From Rathayibacter sp. SW19 (GTDB lineage Bacteria > Actinomycetota > Actinomycetes > Actinomycetales > Microbacteriaceae): DNA of 64,000 nt. The stretch covers positions 2,604,001 to 2,668,000 of the forward strand of contig NZ_CP133020.1 of assembly GCF_030866825.1 (NCBI RefSeq), read 5' to 3'. The position numbers and the translations under genes are program-made. The first letter of the stretch is position 1, and every line of letters starts with the position of its first letter. Shown here piece by piece: positions 50,954-58,474 of this stretch. The notes under the pieces were generated by a model. That model saw only the letters and a program-made list of their open reading frames with translations. It was not told the DNA's origin and ran no database searches.

Positions 50954-51583
50954 CTAGACCGTGACCCGCGATTCTCGGCCGGCGGCGAATCGGTTCAACG
51001 CGCCGGTCTTGGCCAGCGCTTTGACGATCAGCCAGGAACCGAGACCCGCAATCAACAACCCTGAGATCGTGGTGGAGATGGCGTACGTGAGGGCGAAGGA
51101 GAACTTCGCGCCCGGATACCAGACCAGCAGATCCAGGATGGACTCGGCGATCCCGGCACCGGCACCGGCCAGCAGCGCGACGAACCAATTCCAGTGCGCG
51201 TACAGGAAAACTGCGAAGACAAGCTCCGCACCAAGGCCTTGTACCAGGCCGGAGAGCAGAGTCAATGCTCCCCACTGCGTGACCATGAGTGCCGAGACGG
51301 TGGCTGCGACCAGTTCGACGTAGAGCGCCGCGCCCGGTTTGCGCACGATCAGGCCGCCGAGCACGCCTGCGAACAGCCACGGGCCGTTGATGATGCCTTG
51401 AAGGCCCGGAAGCGCGGCCTGGATCGGAGCGCCGATCGGGTTGGAGGCCTGATCCCAGGCCCAGAAGATAACGCCCGCCGCAACCGCGATGACGCTGGCT
51501 ATGACGATGTCGACGACTCGCCAGCGCAGCGATCGCGTGCGCTTCGTCGCCGGTAAGCCGGTTGATTCCGTTGTTGTCTGCAC
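50954..51583 (-). CDS. ECF transporter S component (YkoE-like, thiamine precursor)
   Basis: A 209-residue membrane protein with five or six helices that binds the substrate. The sequence WRVVDIVIASVIAVAAGVIF, then NGPWLFAGVLGGLIVRKPGA and ALYVELVAATVSALMVTQWG is characteristic of the YkoE group, thought to take up hydroxymethylpyrimidine or related thiamine precursors. It is the first gene of the operon and lies 80 bases after a TPP riboswitch, which supports the substrate. Confidence 0.93.
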   Translation of the reverse strand: MQTTTESTGLPATKRTRSLRWRVVDIVIASVIAVAAGVIFWAWDQASNPIGAPIQAALPGLQGIINGPWLFAGVLGGLIVRKPGAALYVELVAATVSALMVTQWGALTLLSGLVQGLGAELVFAVFLYAHWNWFVALLAGAGAGIAESILDLLVWYPGAKFSFALTYAISTTISGLLIAGLGSWLIVKALAKTGALNRFAAGRESRVTV

Positions 51584-51663
51584 TGTTCGTGCCCCTTAAT
51601 TCGAAATGAAACGAGGGCACGGGTGTGGGGCCCGCCGGATGACGGAACCCGGAGAGATTGATT

Positions 51664-51751
51664 GCCTCCCTGCGCTGGCATGACCCAGATCAGGTTCGAC
51701 GGTCGAAGGTTGAGAACCTTCCTCTCAGCCCGGCTCACCGGACTCCCGTGT
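51664..51751 (-). promoter_or_regulatory. TPP riboswitch (THI element)
   Basis: On the minus strand the conserved core is plain: CCGGTGAGCCGGGCTGAGAG in the first part (P3/J region with CUGAGA), and ACCTGATCTGGGTCATGCC in the second (the pyrophosphate-binding helix), closed by GGGAG...CAGGGAGG. It sits just upstream of the YkoE-like gene, where binding of thiamine pyrophosphate should shut off expression. Confidence 0.95.
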
Positions 51752-51855
51752 TCGCCACCGAGTATAGCGCGAGGCACGGATCCATGCGCCGTTCGCCGTA
51801 GGATGAGTCTCGTGCGGATCAAGCCAACGTCGCCGAACAGCCCGAAGGAACCACG

Positions 51856-52005
51856 ATGATCTTCTTTCTGCTCGCCGTCGTCGTGATCGCGTTCCTCGTG
51901 ATGCTGCGTATCGTGCTGATGAGGTGGCGCAAACAGCGCCGCCAGCATCAGATTCGTGTCGCCGAGGCACGTGCTGCTGCGCAGCGGCGCGGTCTTACTT
52001 CGTAA
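51856..52005 (+). CDS. Small membrane protein
   Basis: A 49-residue protein: a hydrophobic helix MIFFLLAVVVIAFLVMLRIV is followed by a strongly basic tail (RWRKQRRQHQIR, then ARAAAQRRG). AAGGAA lies 5 bases before the ATG. Its frame is free of stops, and it ends just before the next gene, so it may be co-transcribed with it. No family is recognised. Confidence 0.65.
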   Translation: MIFFLLAVVVIAFLVMLRIVLMRWRKQRRQHQIRVAEARAAAQRRGLTS

Positions 52006-52015
52006 TGGCACGTTG

Positions 52016-52558
52016 ATGTCGCTCGCGGCGATGGTCCTGACTCTGGTCAGCGGGATCGCCTGGACGGTCGTCTATGTCGACGCTATCCGAATCGGATTCA
52101 AGCGCAGAACCTACGCGATCCCGGCTGCCGCACTCGCGTTGAACCTGGCGTGGGAGCTCAGCAACGCCGTGATGAGCGTGGTCGACGGTGTGCCTGCCCA
52201 GGGTGCCGTCAGCATGGTGTGGGGTGCCCTGGACATTGTCATCGTCGTCACCTTCTTCCGCTATGGGCGGGCGGAACTACCGAACTTCGTGACGCGACCC
52301 ATGTTCATCGGATGGGGCATTCTGATCTTCGCGATCGGATTAGCATGCCAGTGGGTGTTCTTCGCGAAGTTCGGCATCGGCCTGGGCGGCGGGTACACGG
52401 CATTCCTGCAGAATGTGCTGATGTCCGGCCTGTTCATTGCGATGTTCGTCGTCCGTCGCGGCGCGCGCGGGCAAAGCTTGACCATCGGCATTGCCAAGTG
52501 GCTGGGCACGCTCGCACCAACCGTTCAGTTCGAGCGCCCTACTTCTTCAGCGCCCTGA
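52016..52558 (+). CDS. Polytopic membrane protein, possibly transmembrane-type terpene cyclase
   Basis: A 180-residue protein with six or seven helices. WTVVYVDAIRIGFKRRTYAI follows the first helix, ALALNLAWELSNAVM carries a Glu, and MVWGALDIVIVVTFFRYG an Asp. These match the general pattern of Pyr4-like integral membrane terpene cyclases, in which an acidic pair protonates the substrate. No prenyltransferase lies nearby, so the assignment is tentative. The gene overlaps the convergent GerW-like gene by 20 bases. Confidence 0.65.
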   Translation: MSLAAMVLTLVSGIAWTVVYVDAIRIGFKRRTYAIPAAALALNLAWELSNAVMSVVDGVPAQGAVSMVWGALDIVIVVTFFRYGRAELPNFVTRPMFIGWGILIFAIGLACQWVFFAKFGIGLGGGYTAFLQNVLMSGLFIAMFVVRRGARGQSLTIGIAKWLGTLAPTVQFERPTSSAP

Positions 52559-52871
52559 TCACCTTCGACAGGGCGCGGCCCGCGACGCAGACGAACGGGA
52601 TGCCCACGGCAAGCAACGTGATGACGTTCGGTTCGAAATGCATTCCGTTACGATCCCGTACGTATGCACCGATCGGCACACTGTAACCGCCTCCGCCACC
52701 CCCGCTGGCCGCCGTGGCCTCGTCGCCGGAATCGCTTCCCCCGCCGAAACCGAACCCCACAAGGGCGACCGGAACAATCGTCACGCCGTCGAGTTCGACC
52801 GGGTCACCGTACACGGACCGCACGCCTGCGTTCCTGACGGTCTCTGCAAGTTGGAGCGTGAGATTAGCCAT
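52539..52871 (-). CDS. GerW/YtfJ-like protein
   Basis: A 110-residue protein. The family core VYGDPVELDGVTIVPVALVG and the glycine-rich GFGFGGGSD, then GGGGGGYSVPIGAYVRDRNG matches the GerW (YtfJ) family. In Bacillus this protein is needed for spore germination; non-sporulating actinobacteria also carry it with an unknown role. A C-terminal helix (VITLLAVGIPFVCVAGRAL) may anchor it in the membrane. The tail overlaps the convergent gene by 20 bases. Confidence 0.85.
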   Translation of the reverse strand: MANLTLQLAETVRNAGVRSVYGDPVELDGVTIVPVALVGFGFGGGSDSGDEATAASGGGGGGYSVPIGAYVRDRNGMHFEPNVITLLAVGIPFVCVAGRALSKVIRALKK

Positions 52872-52896
52872 GTGCCAACGCTACCGGTCTACTAAC

Positions 52897-54165
52897 CTAC
52901 TTGCCAGCTTCGCGCTGCGCCCGAAGTGCCGAGGTCTCGCCGACGCGACTGCGCGAGACGTTCACGAGCGAGGCTGGCGTAATCGCATCGCCACCGAACC
53001 GTGCACTGACCGTGTCGATGGCCCGTTCGGCGTCTCGCCACTCCTCGTCAGGATCCCAGAGGGCTGGCGCGCCGGTGCCGGCGCTCTCCAGCTGCTCGAC
53101 GCGCACCCCGATCAGCCGAATAGCGGCCCCCGCCGTATCCAACGCGTCGAAAACGGATGCGACCTCTTCGTAAATCCGCCGCCCGACGTTCGTGGGCTCC
53201 GCCAGAGTGCGGGAACGGCTGATTGTGCGAAAATCTGCATAACGCAGCTTCAACGCCACGGTGCGGCCGGCCAACCCCGAGCTGCGCAGCCGCTCCCCTG
53301 TGCGTGTTGACAAGCGCAACAGCTCACGACGCAATTCGGTCGGGTCGGTCAGGTCGTGCTCGAAGGTGATCTCATGTCCGACACTCTTCTCCCGCGTGAA
53401 CACCATTACATCGCGTGGGTCGATCCCGTTGGCCAGATCGTGCAGCTTGCGGGCGCCGGCAGCCCCGATGCGTTTCTCCAGTGCCGCGAGCGGAAACTCC
53501 GCAATATCGCGCACGGTGCGCAGCCCGAGGGCGGAAAGAGACTCCTGCGTGCTCGGGCCGACGCCCCAGAGCGCCGAGATCGGCAACGGGTGCAGAAAAG
53601 CAAGGGTCTCGGCCGGCGGAATCACCAGCAGTCCATTCGGTTTGGCCAGGCCTGAGGCGAGCTTGGCGACGAACTTCGTGCCCGCTGCCCCAACCGAGCA
53701 CGGCAGCCCGGTGCGTTCCAATACCCGTGCACGCAACCCTGCCGCGATCGTGGCAGGGGATCCGAGCAGTTTGCGGGCACCGGCGACGTCGAGGAACGCC
53801 TCGTCGATGCTCACCTGCTCGACGAGTGGCGTCACCTCGTGGAAAAGTTCGATCACCCGGCGTGAATACTCTCGATAGCGTTCCATGTGCGGCGGCAACA
53901 CCACGGCGTTCGGGCAGAGCCGTAGTGCCTGCCCGACAGGCATGGCGCTACGAACGCCGTAGCGGCGGGCTTCGTAGGTCGCGCTTGTGACGACGGAGCG
54001 CCCGCTGGAGTGGGCGACGATCGCCGGCTTGCCACGCAATTCTGGATGGTCCAACAATTCCACGGCCGCGAAGAAAGCGTCCATATCGACATGCAGAATC
54101 GTGGCATCGGTGTCGTCGACGGCGGCGAGCGAAACCTGCCGCTGACTGCCATCCGCGCGCCCCAT
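52897..54165 (-). CDS. dinB: DNA polymerase IV (Y family)
   Basis: A 422-residue translesion polymerase. The palm motifs are ILHVDMDAFFAAVEL and VSIDEAFLDVAGAR, with catalytic Asp and Asp-Glu. The fingers have SSGRSVVTSATYEARRYGVRS. The helix-hairpin-helix and little-finger domain are complete. The C-terminus has no obvious beta-clamp motif by eye. The start is placed at MGRADGSQRQ (54165); a LexA site was not found upstream. Confidence 0.95.
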   Translation of the reverse strand: MGRADGSQRQVSLAAVDDTDATILHVDMDAFFAAVELLDHPELRGKPAIVAHSSGRSVVTSATYEARRYGVRSAMPVGQALRLCPNAVVLPPHMERYREYSRRVIELFHEVTPLVEQVSIDEAFLDVAGARKLLGSPATIAAGLRARVLERTGLPCSVGAAGTKFVAKLASGLAKPNGLLVIPPAETLAFLHPLPISALWGVGPSTQESLSALGLRTVRDIAEFPLAALEKRIGAAGARKLHDLANGIDPRDVMVFTREKSVGHEITFEHDLTDPTELRRELLRLSTRTGERLRSSGLAGRTVALKLRYADFRTISRSRTLAEPTNVGRRIYEEVASVFDALDTAGAAIRLIGVRVEQLESAGTGAPALWDPDEEWRDAERAIDTVSARFGGDAITPASLVNVSRSRVGETSALRAQREAGK

Positions 54166-54220
54166 CGTCCTAGTCTTGCATCTGCCGGTGACAGTGGGCC
54201 GAACCGGTAACGTTGACAGC

Positions 54221-55225
54221 ATGAACTTTCGTTACCTCGGCAATAGCGGCTTCAAGATCTCAGAGATTATTTACGGAAACTGGCTGACCCACGGCTCGCA
54301 GATCGAGAACGACACGGCAACCCAGTGCGTGCGCGCAGCACTCGACGCCGGCATCACCACCTTCGACACCGCCGATGCCTATGCGAACACGGCCGCCGAG
54401 GTTGTGCTGGGCGATGCTCTCAAGTCAGAGCGTCGCGCGTCCCTTGAAATCTTCACGAAGGTCTATTGGCCGACGGGGCCGAAGGGCCACAACGACACCG
54501 GTCTGTCGCGCAAGCACATCCTGGAATCGATCGACGGTTCGCTCGCGAGGCTCGGCACGGACTACGTCGACCTCTATCAGGCGCACCGCTACGACTACGA
54601 GACGCCGATCGAAGAGACTATGCAGGCATTCGCCGATGTCGTGCGTGCCGGCAAGGCACTGTACATCGGAGTCTCGGAGTGGAACGCTGATCAGCTGCGT
54701 GCCGGTCACGCCCTGGCCAAGCAGCTCGGCTTCCAGCTGATTTCCAATCAGCCGCAATACTCGATGCTCTGGCGAGTCATCGAACCTGAGGTCGTGCCGA
54801 CCTCGCAGGAGCTCGGCATCTCCCAAATCGTCTGGTCCCCAATGGCCCAGGGGGTCCTGACGGGCAAGTATCTGCCCGGTCAGCCTGCTCCGGCCGGTTC
54901 GCGTGCAACGGATGCGCACGGCGGTGCCAGCGCGATCAAGGACTTCCTCACACAGGAGATTCTCACCTCCGTGCAGAACCTTCGCCCGATCGCCGATGAG
55001 CTGGGAATCACGATGGCGCAGTTGGCGATTGCCTGGGTGCTCTCGAATGACAACGTCGCGGCTGCGATCGTCGGTGCGTCGCGACCGGAGCAGGTGGCCT
55101 CGAACGTGCAGGCATCCGGGGTCAGGTTGGATGCTGCGGTGCTCGCACGCATCGACGACGCGATCGGCGCGCTGGTGGTCGACGACCCTGCCGAGACGGT
55201 GTCACCGGAGCGCCGGGTGGCCTAA
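54221..55225 (+). CDS. Aldo/keto reductase (potassium-channel beta-subunit-like)
   Basis: A 334-residue NADP-dependent oxidoreductase. The catalytic Tyr lies in TFDTADAYANTAAEVVLG, the Lys in EIFTKVYWPTGPKG, and the His in DLYQAHRYDYETPIEE. SNQPQYSMLWRVIEPEV and GVLTGKYLPGQPAPAGSR are typical of the AKR5/Kv-beta group. It is divergent from dinB by 55 bases; substrate unknown. Confidence 0.94.
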   Translation: MNFRYLGNSGFKISEIIYGNWLTHGSQIENDTATQCVRAALDAGITTFDTADAYANTAAEVVLGDALKSERRASLEIFTKVYWPTGPKGHNDTGLSRKHILESIDGSLARLGTDYVDLYQAHRYDYETPIEETMQAFADVVRAGKALYIGVSEWNADQLRAGHALAKQLGFQLISNQPQYSMLWRVIEPEVVPTSQELGISQIVWSPMAQGVLTGKYLPGQPAPAGSRATDAHGGASAIKDFLTQEILTSVQNLRPIADELGITMAQLAIAWVLSNDNVAAAIVGASRPEQVASNVQASGVRLDAAVLARIDDAIGALVVDDPAETVSPERRVA

Positions 55226-55235
55226 CCGGGTTCGC

Positions 55236-55871
55236 TTACACCAGCGCCTCGACGAACGGCCGGAACCACGCGCGGAAGGACGCGGAATCTTCGCGGAGGC
55301 TCTGGCTGGCAACGACCGAGTTAGGGCCAACGATCCAGGCTCCAGGCTCGGCCAGGGGTAGCACAGCGATATCGAGCCGAAAATAGCCGGCCTGCCTGCG
55401 CAGTTCGTGTTCGCGGTCGCGCACGATGTCGACAATGTCGGCCGCGCGTGTGGCATGTTGTTGCAGGCTGGTGCGAGCGTATTCGTCATGTCGAGCACTC
55501 GTCCAGGCGAGCGCCGTGTCGTAGTGCCGAATGATCAGATCCTGCAATTCCAACTGCCGATCGAATTCTGCGAAGTGCGGCGGACGCAAACCCGTGATCA
55601 AAGGTCGCAATTCACGGCGAACGATGGTGTGCCACCATTGCTCCCACTGCAACTGCAATGCCTCGCGATCCACGGGAGCGAGCATCGCCGGAGCGCTGAG
55701 GGCGACCCCGCCCGCCGCATGCCGCACGAGTTGCGCTGGCGGAATGACGCGCGGGATCGCAGGCGACGTGTTGTTGTCCAATTCGCCCAGATCGCGCAGG
55801 CTCAGCGCCATCAGCAGGTCCCACGGGCAATCCTCCGTGACCTGCCATCGAAGGGTGCCCTCGACGAACAT
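55236..55871 (-). CDS. Hypothetical protein
   Basis: A 211-residue protein I do not recognise. It is Trp-, Arg- and His-rich in places (QLQWEQWWHTIVRRELRP) and ends with VVASQSLREDSASFRAWFRP. No membrane helix or signal. It looks like a soluble, mostly helical protein. Convergent with the aldo/keto reductase gene (10 bases between). Confidence 0.68.
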   Translation of the reverse strand: MFVEGTLRWQVTEDCPWDLLMALSLRDLGELDNNTSPAIPRVIPPAQLVRHAAGGVALSAPAMLAPVDREALQLQWEQWWHTIVRRELRPLITGLRPPHFAEFDRQLELQDLIIRHYDTALAWTSARHDEYARTSLQQHATRAADIVDIVRDREHELRRQAGYFRLDIAVLPLAEPGAWIVGPNSVVASQSLREDSASFRAWFRPFVEALV

Positions 55872-55919
55872 GTTCTCAGCATAGAATCGCCTGCGGCGGC
55901 CCGCTAGAGTGGGCCTGCC

Positions 55920-56435
55920 ATGCCCTCAACTGACCCCACTCCAGCGAATCTGCCCCTGGGCCGCCGTTCGATCGACATCGCGTTCATCGTCGTGTTCAGC
56001 GCCTTCACAATCACGTCGTTGATCAGCGATCTGTTGCCCACGATCGGCGTTGACTTCGCGCATCCGTCTGCGAATTTCTTCGTGAATTCGAACTGGTGGT
56101 ACGCGCACGACACGGATCCGCTATTCATGACTCCTCCCTCATGGATGCGCATCGTGACGGGGCTGTCTGCTTTCGCCTACATGCCCTTCTACATCGTGCT
56201 CGTGGTCTCGCTGATCCGCGGCTGGAACTGGATCCAGCTGCCGAGTGTCATCTACGCGACGATGATCGTGTCGATCACCGGCATCATCGTGTTCGGCGTC
56301 GAGTTCTTCGGCGAGCCGCAATGGGTCACTCCGAATCCGGTCAAGTTCCTGGCATTCAACCTGCCATACGTTCTGTTGCCGCTGGTGCTCTTGATCCGGA
56401 TGCGCAAACCCCTACCGTTCACCCGACGCTTCTGA
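55920..56435 (+). CDS. EXPERA-like (emopamil-binding family) membrane protein
   Basis: A 171-residue protein with four predicted helices: FIVVFSAFTITSLISDLLPT, MRIVTGLSAFAYMPFYIVLV, VIYATMIVSITGIIVFGVEF and FNLPYVLLPLVLLIRMRKPL. The pattern FFGEPQ and NLPYVLLPL between the last helices fits the EXPERA domain (sterol isomerase/TM6SF2-like). Enzymatic role in bacteria is unclear. It overlaps the convergent YidC-like gene by 17 bases. Confidence 0.78.
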   Translation: MPSTDPTPANLPLGRRSIDIAFIVVFSAFTITSLISDLLPTIGVDFAHPSANFFVNSNWWYAHDTDPLFMTPPSWMRIVTGLSAFAYMPFYIVLVVSLIRGWNWIQLPSVIYATMIVSITGIIVFGVEFFGEPQWVTPNPVKFLAFNLPYVLLPLVLLIRMRKPLPFTRRF

Positions 56436-57174
56436 GCAGCCGACGGAGCGTGATCCGTTCGAGCAGGCTCCAGGTCGTGGTCGTCACCAGGTACAGTCCC
56501 GCGGCAAGCGGTACGAATGCTGCGAACACAACCGTGACGAACGGCAGATACGACAGGATGCGCGTCGCGCGAGTCGCGGGGGTGCCCGCGGCCGCCCCGT
56601 CCGCGGTCACCGCCGGATGAACGGACAGCACCGTGCGCGTGACCGCAGTTGTCACAGCGATCACGCCCAGCAGCACCACGAACACGGCGATGCCGGGCCA
56701 GAGCGCCTGGCCGGCGCCCAGCAGGTGAACGAAACTCGTGCCAAGCGGTACGCCGAACAGCTGCTGCGTTAGAAGCGTGTTGGAGTGGCCGTCGATGCTC
56801 GAATACAGAAACAACGCGTAAACGAGCGAGAGCACCGGCGCCTGCACCAGAAGCGGAAGGCATCCGGTGAGTGGCGAGGTCTTCTCCCGCGCGTACAAGG
56901 CCAGGGTCTGCTCCTGCAGCTTCTTCTTGTCCCGGCCGTAGATGCGCTGCAGTTCGGCCAGTTGCGGGGCCAGTCGATTGCGGCTGAATTCGGCGCGCGC
57001 CTGCGACACGCCGACGGGGACGAGTGCGGTACGCACAAGCAGGGTGAACACCACGACTGCGAGCGCAGCGGCCGCGGTGCCTGCTATGGGCTGAAGAGCG
57101 CCTCCGAGCGCGCTCACAAACTGATACACCGCGTCGAGAATGCTCGCCACGGGTCCTGAAGCATAGATGTTCAT
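56419..57174 (-). CDS. YidC/Oxa1-family membrane protein insertase (extra paralogue)
   Basis: A 251-residue protein. The conserved insertase core is LVRTALVPVGVSQARAEFSR with the hydrophilic-groove Arg, then QTLALYAREKTSPLTGCLPL and LVQAPVLSLVYALFLYSS. It lacks the periplasmic domain, as in Gram-positive forms, and is shorter than usual. The usual yidC neighbours (rpmH, rnpA, jag) are absent, so this is likely a second copy. A small membrane gene (57280) follows upstream on the same strand. Confidence 0.88.
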   Translation of the reverse strand: MNIYASGPVASILDAVYQFVSALGGALQPIAGTAAAALAVVVFTLLVRTALVPVGVSQARAEFSRNRLAPQLAELQRIYGRDKKKLQEQTLALYAREKTSPLTGCLPLLVQAPVLSLVYALFLYSSIDGHSNTLLTQQLFGVPLGTSFVHLLGAGQALWPGIAVFVVLLGVIAVTTAVTRTVLSVHPAVTADGAAAGTPATRATRILSYLPFVTVVFAAFVPLAAGLYLVTTTTWSLLERITLRRLLRSVG

Positions 57175-57279
57175 GCGAAGGTGTCCTTGCTGTCATACGG
57201 ATAGGTGAAGCCGTATGGCCGCCTGAGCGCGCGACATCAGCGTTCGGCTTGCTGCCGAAGAGACCAGAGTCTCGGTGTG

Positions 57280-57576
57280 CTAGGCGACCGTCAGCGAGGC
57301 AGCCGGTGCTCGCGGGCGCGCATGGCCTTCAGCATCCGGATCACTGCGCGCGAGCAGAACCGCAATATCCGTCGATTCACGCTGCACCCGCAGCGGCGTC
57401 AACAACACGAAAGACGCACTCAGGGCCGTCAGATGCCGCACCGTCAGCGCAAGTGCGAGTGTTGTCAGCCCGATGACTCCGAGCAGCGCCACGGCCGCAG
57501 TTGGGCCGGTGCTCATTCCGAGCAGGTCGACGCCGGCGACGAACCACCGCGCGAGCAGCTCAAGCACCTGAACCAT
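57280..57576 (-). CDS. Small membrane protein (DUF6412-like)
   Basis: A 98-residue protein with two helices (VLELLARWFVAGVDLLG, then AAVALLGVIGLTTLALALTV) and an Arg-rich C-terminus. It resembles short proteins found beside the YidC paralogue, which I recall as DUF6412. The longer open frame to 57690 encodes only ALCGR repeats from the tandem repeat at 57618-57672, so the ATG at 57576 is chosen. Confidence 0.65.
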   Translation of the reverse strand: MVQVLELLARWFVAGVDLLGMSTGPTAAVALLGVIGLTTLALALTVRHLTALSASFVLLTPLRVQRESTDIAVLLARSDPDAEGHARPRAPAASLTVA

Positions 57577-57617
57577 GCCACACAAGATATCACCGCCGGG
57601 CCTGCGCAGAGTAGGAC

Positions 57618-57672
57618 CACACAGAGCACGCCCACACAGAGCACGCCCACACAGAGCACGCCCACACAGAGC
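57618..57672. repeat. 15-bp tandem repeat
   Basis: CACACAGAGCACGCC occurs three times (57618-57662) plus ten bases of a fourth copy. It lies between the small membrane gene and a remnant start codon, in a stretch of about 285 bases without an intact gene. Confidence 0.92.
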
Positions 57673-57683
57673 AAGATGGACGC

Positions 57684-57749
57684 ATGACACGAATAGCGAT
57701 CATCGGCGCGCACGGGCCCGGGCTCCGGTGTCGAACGCCAACGAAACCA
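57684..57749 (+). pseudogene. Remnant start of an NAD(P)-binding (SDR-like) gene
   Basis: The frame from ATG 57684 begins MTRIAIIGAHG, the first strand and glycine loop of many NAD(P)H-binding epimerase-like proteins (commonly IAIIGAHGKVG). After 11 such residues it loses likeness and soon stops. It appears to be the broken 5' end of a deleted gene, next to tandem repeats. Confidence 0.45.
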
Positions 57750-57861
57750 TAACAGGCGGGAACAGAACGGATCGAGCGCGCGTTGCGGTACGCACACGCA
57801 ATGGCGTCACGACTCGCGCCTCAGCTCGCGAGTGACACCTCAGAAGCGGGAGCACAACGAC

Positions 57862-58440
57862 ATGACCGATGACACGACGATCGACTGGCGAGAACTTCAG
57901 CGAACGGCACACCGCACGTTCGGCATGCGTATAGCGAGCGTGACCGACTGGTCGGCACCGACGCCCGACGAGTTGTGGAACGTGCGCGAACTGGTGGCGC
58001 ACGTGATCGACGAGCAGCGTTGGGCTCCTCTCCTCCTTGCCGGACGGACCGCCGGTGAGGCCCGTGCCCGACTCCAACCTCTCGGCGATGACCTGGCAGC
58101 AGAGTGGGCCGCATCGTCTGCCGCCGCCACTGAAACGTGGGAGCACGTCGATCTCGATTCACCGGTTCGTCTATCGTCTGACACCGTGCCCGCACTTCAG
58201 TACCTCAGCGAACAAGTAGCGGATGTGATCGTGCACACCTGGGACCTGGCGAGGGCGACGGGAACGGACGACCGGCTCGAGGCGGCACTCGTTGAGGCGG
58301 CGTGGACGGTGTTCGAACCGCAAAAGGACACGCTTGAGGCCAGCGGCCTCTTCGCCTCCGCTGTGCCGATCGGCGAAGACGCACCGCTGCAATCCCGCCT
58401 TCTGGCGCTCACCGGGCGAGACGACCGCGATGGCTCCTGA
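57862..58440 (+). CDS. TIGR03086-type metal-binding (DinB/MDMPI-like) protein
   Basis: A 192-residue helical bundle. The N-terminal region DELWNVRELVAHVIDEQRWA has the first metal-ligand His (AHVID), and the later VADVIVHTWDLARATG has the second. The family is related to mycothiol-dependent maleylpyruvate isomerase; enzymatic role is often unknown. I choose the ATG at 57862 (MTDDTTIDW); the ATG at 57832 is possible. 34 bases separate it from the acyl-CoA ligase gene, so the two may be co-transcribed. Confidence 0.88.
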   Translation: MTDDTTIDWRELQRTAHRTFGMRIASVTDWSAPTPDELWNVRELVAHVIDEQRWAPLLLAGRTAGEARARLQPLGDDLAAEWAASSAAATETWEHVDLDSPVRLSSDTVPALQYLSEQVADVIVHTWDLARATGTDDRLEAALVEAAWTVFEPQKDTLEASGLFASAVPIGEDAPLQSRLLALTGRDDRDGS

Positions 58441-58474
58441 GACGACCGAACAGAGACGATCGTAGGCTGAGACA

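Noticed and set aside
54166..54220. A LexA/SOS box before dinB
   Set aside because: No TCGAAC-N4-GTTCGA-like sequence is found in the dinB upstream region.
57618..57672. 15-bp repeat as CRISPR or origin iterons
   Set aside because: The copies are directly adjacent without spacers, and no replication gene is near.
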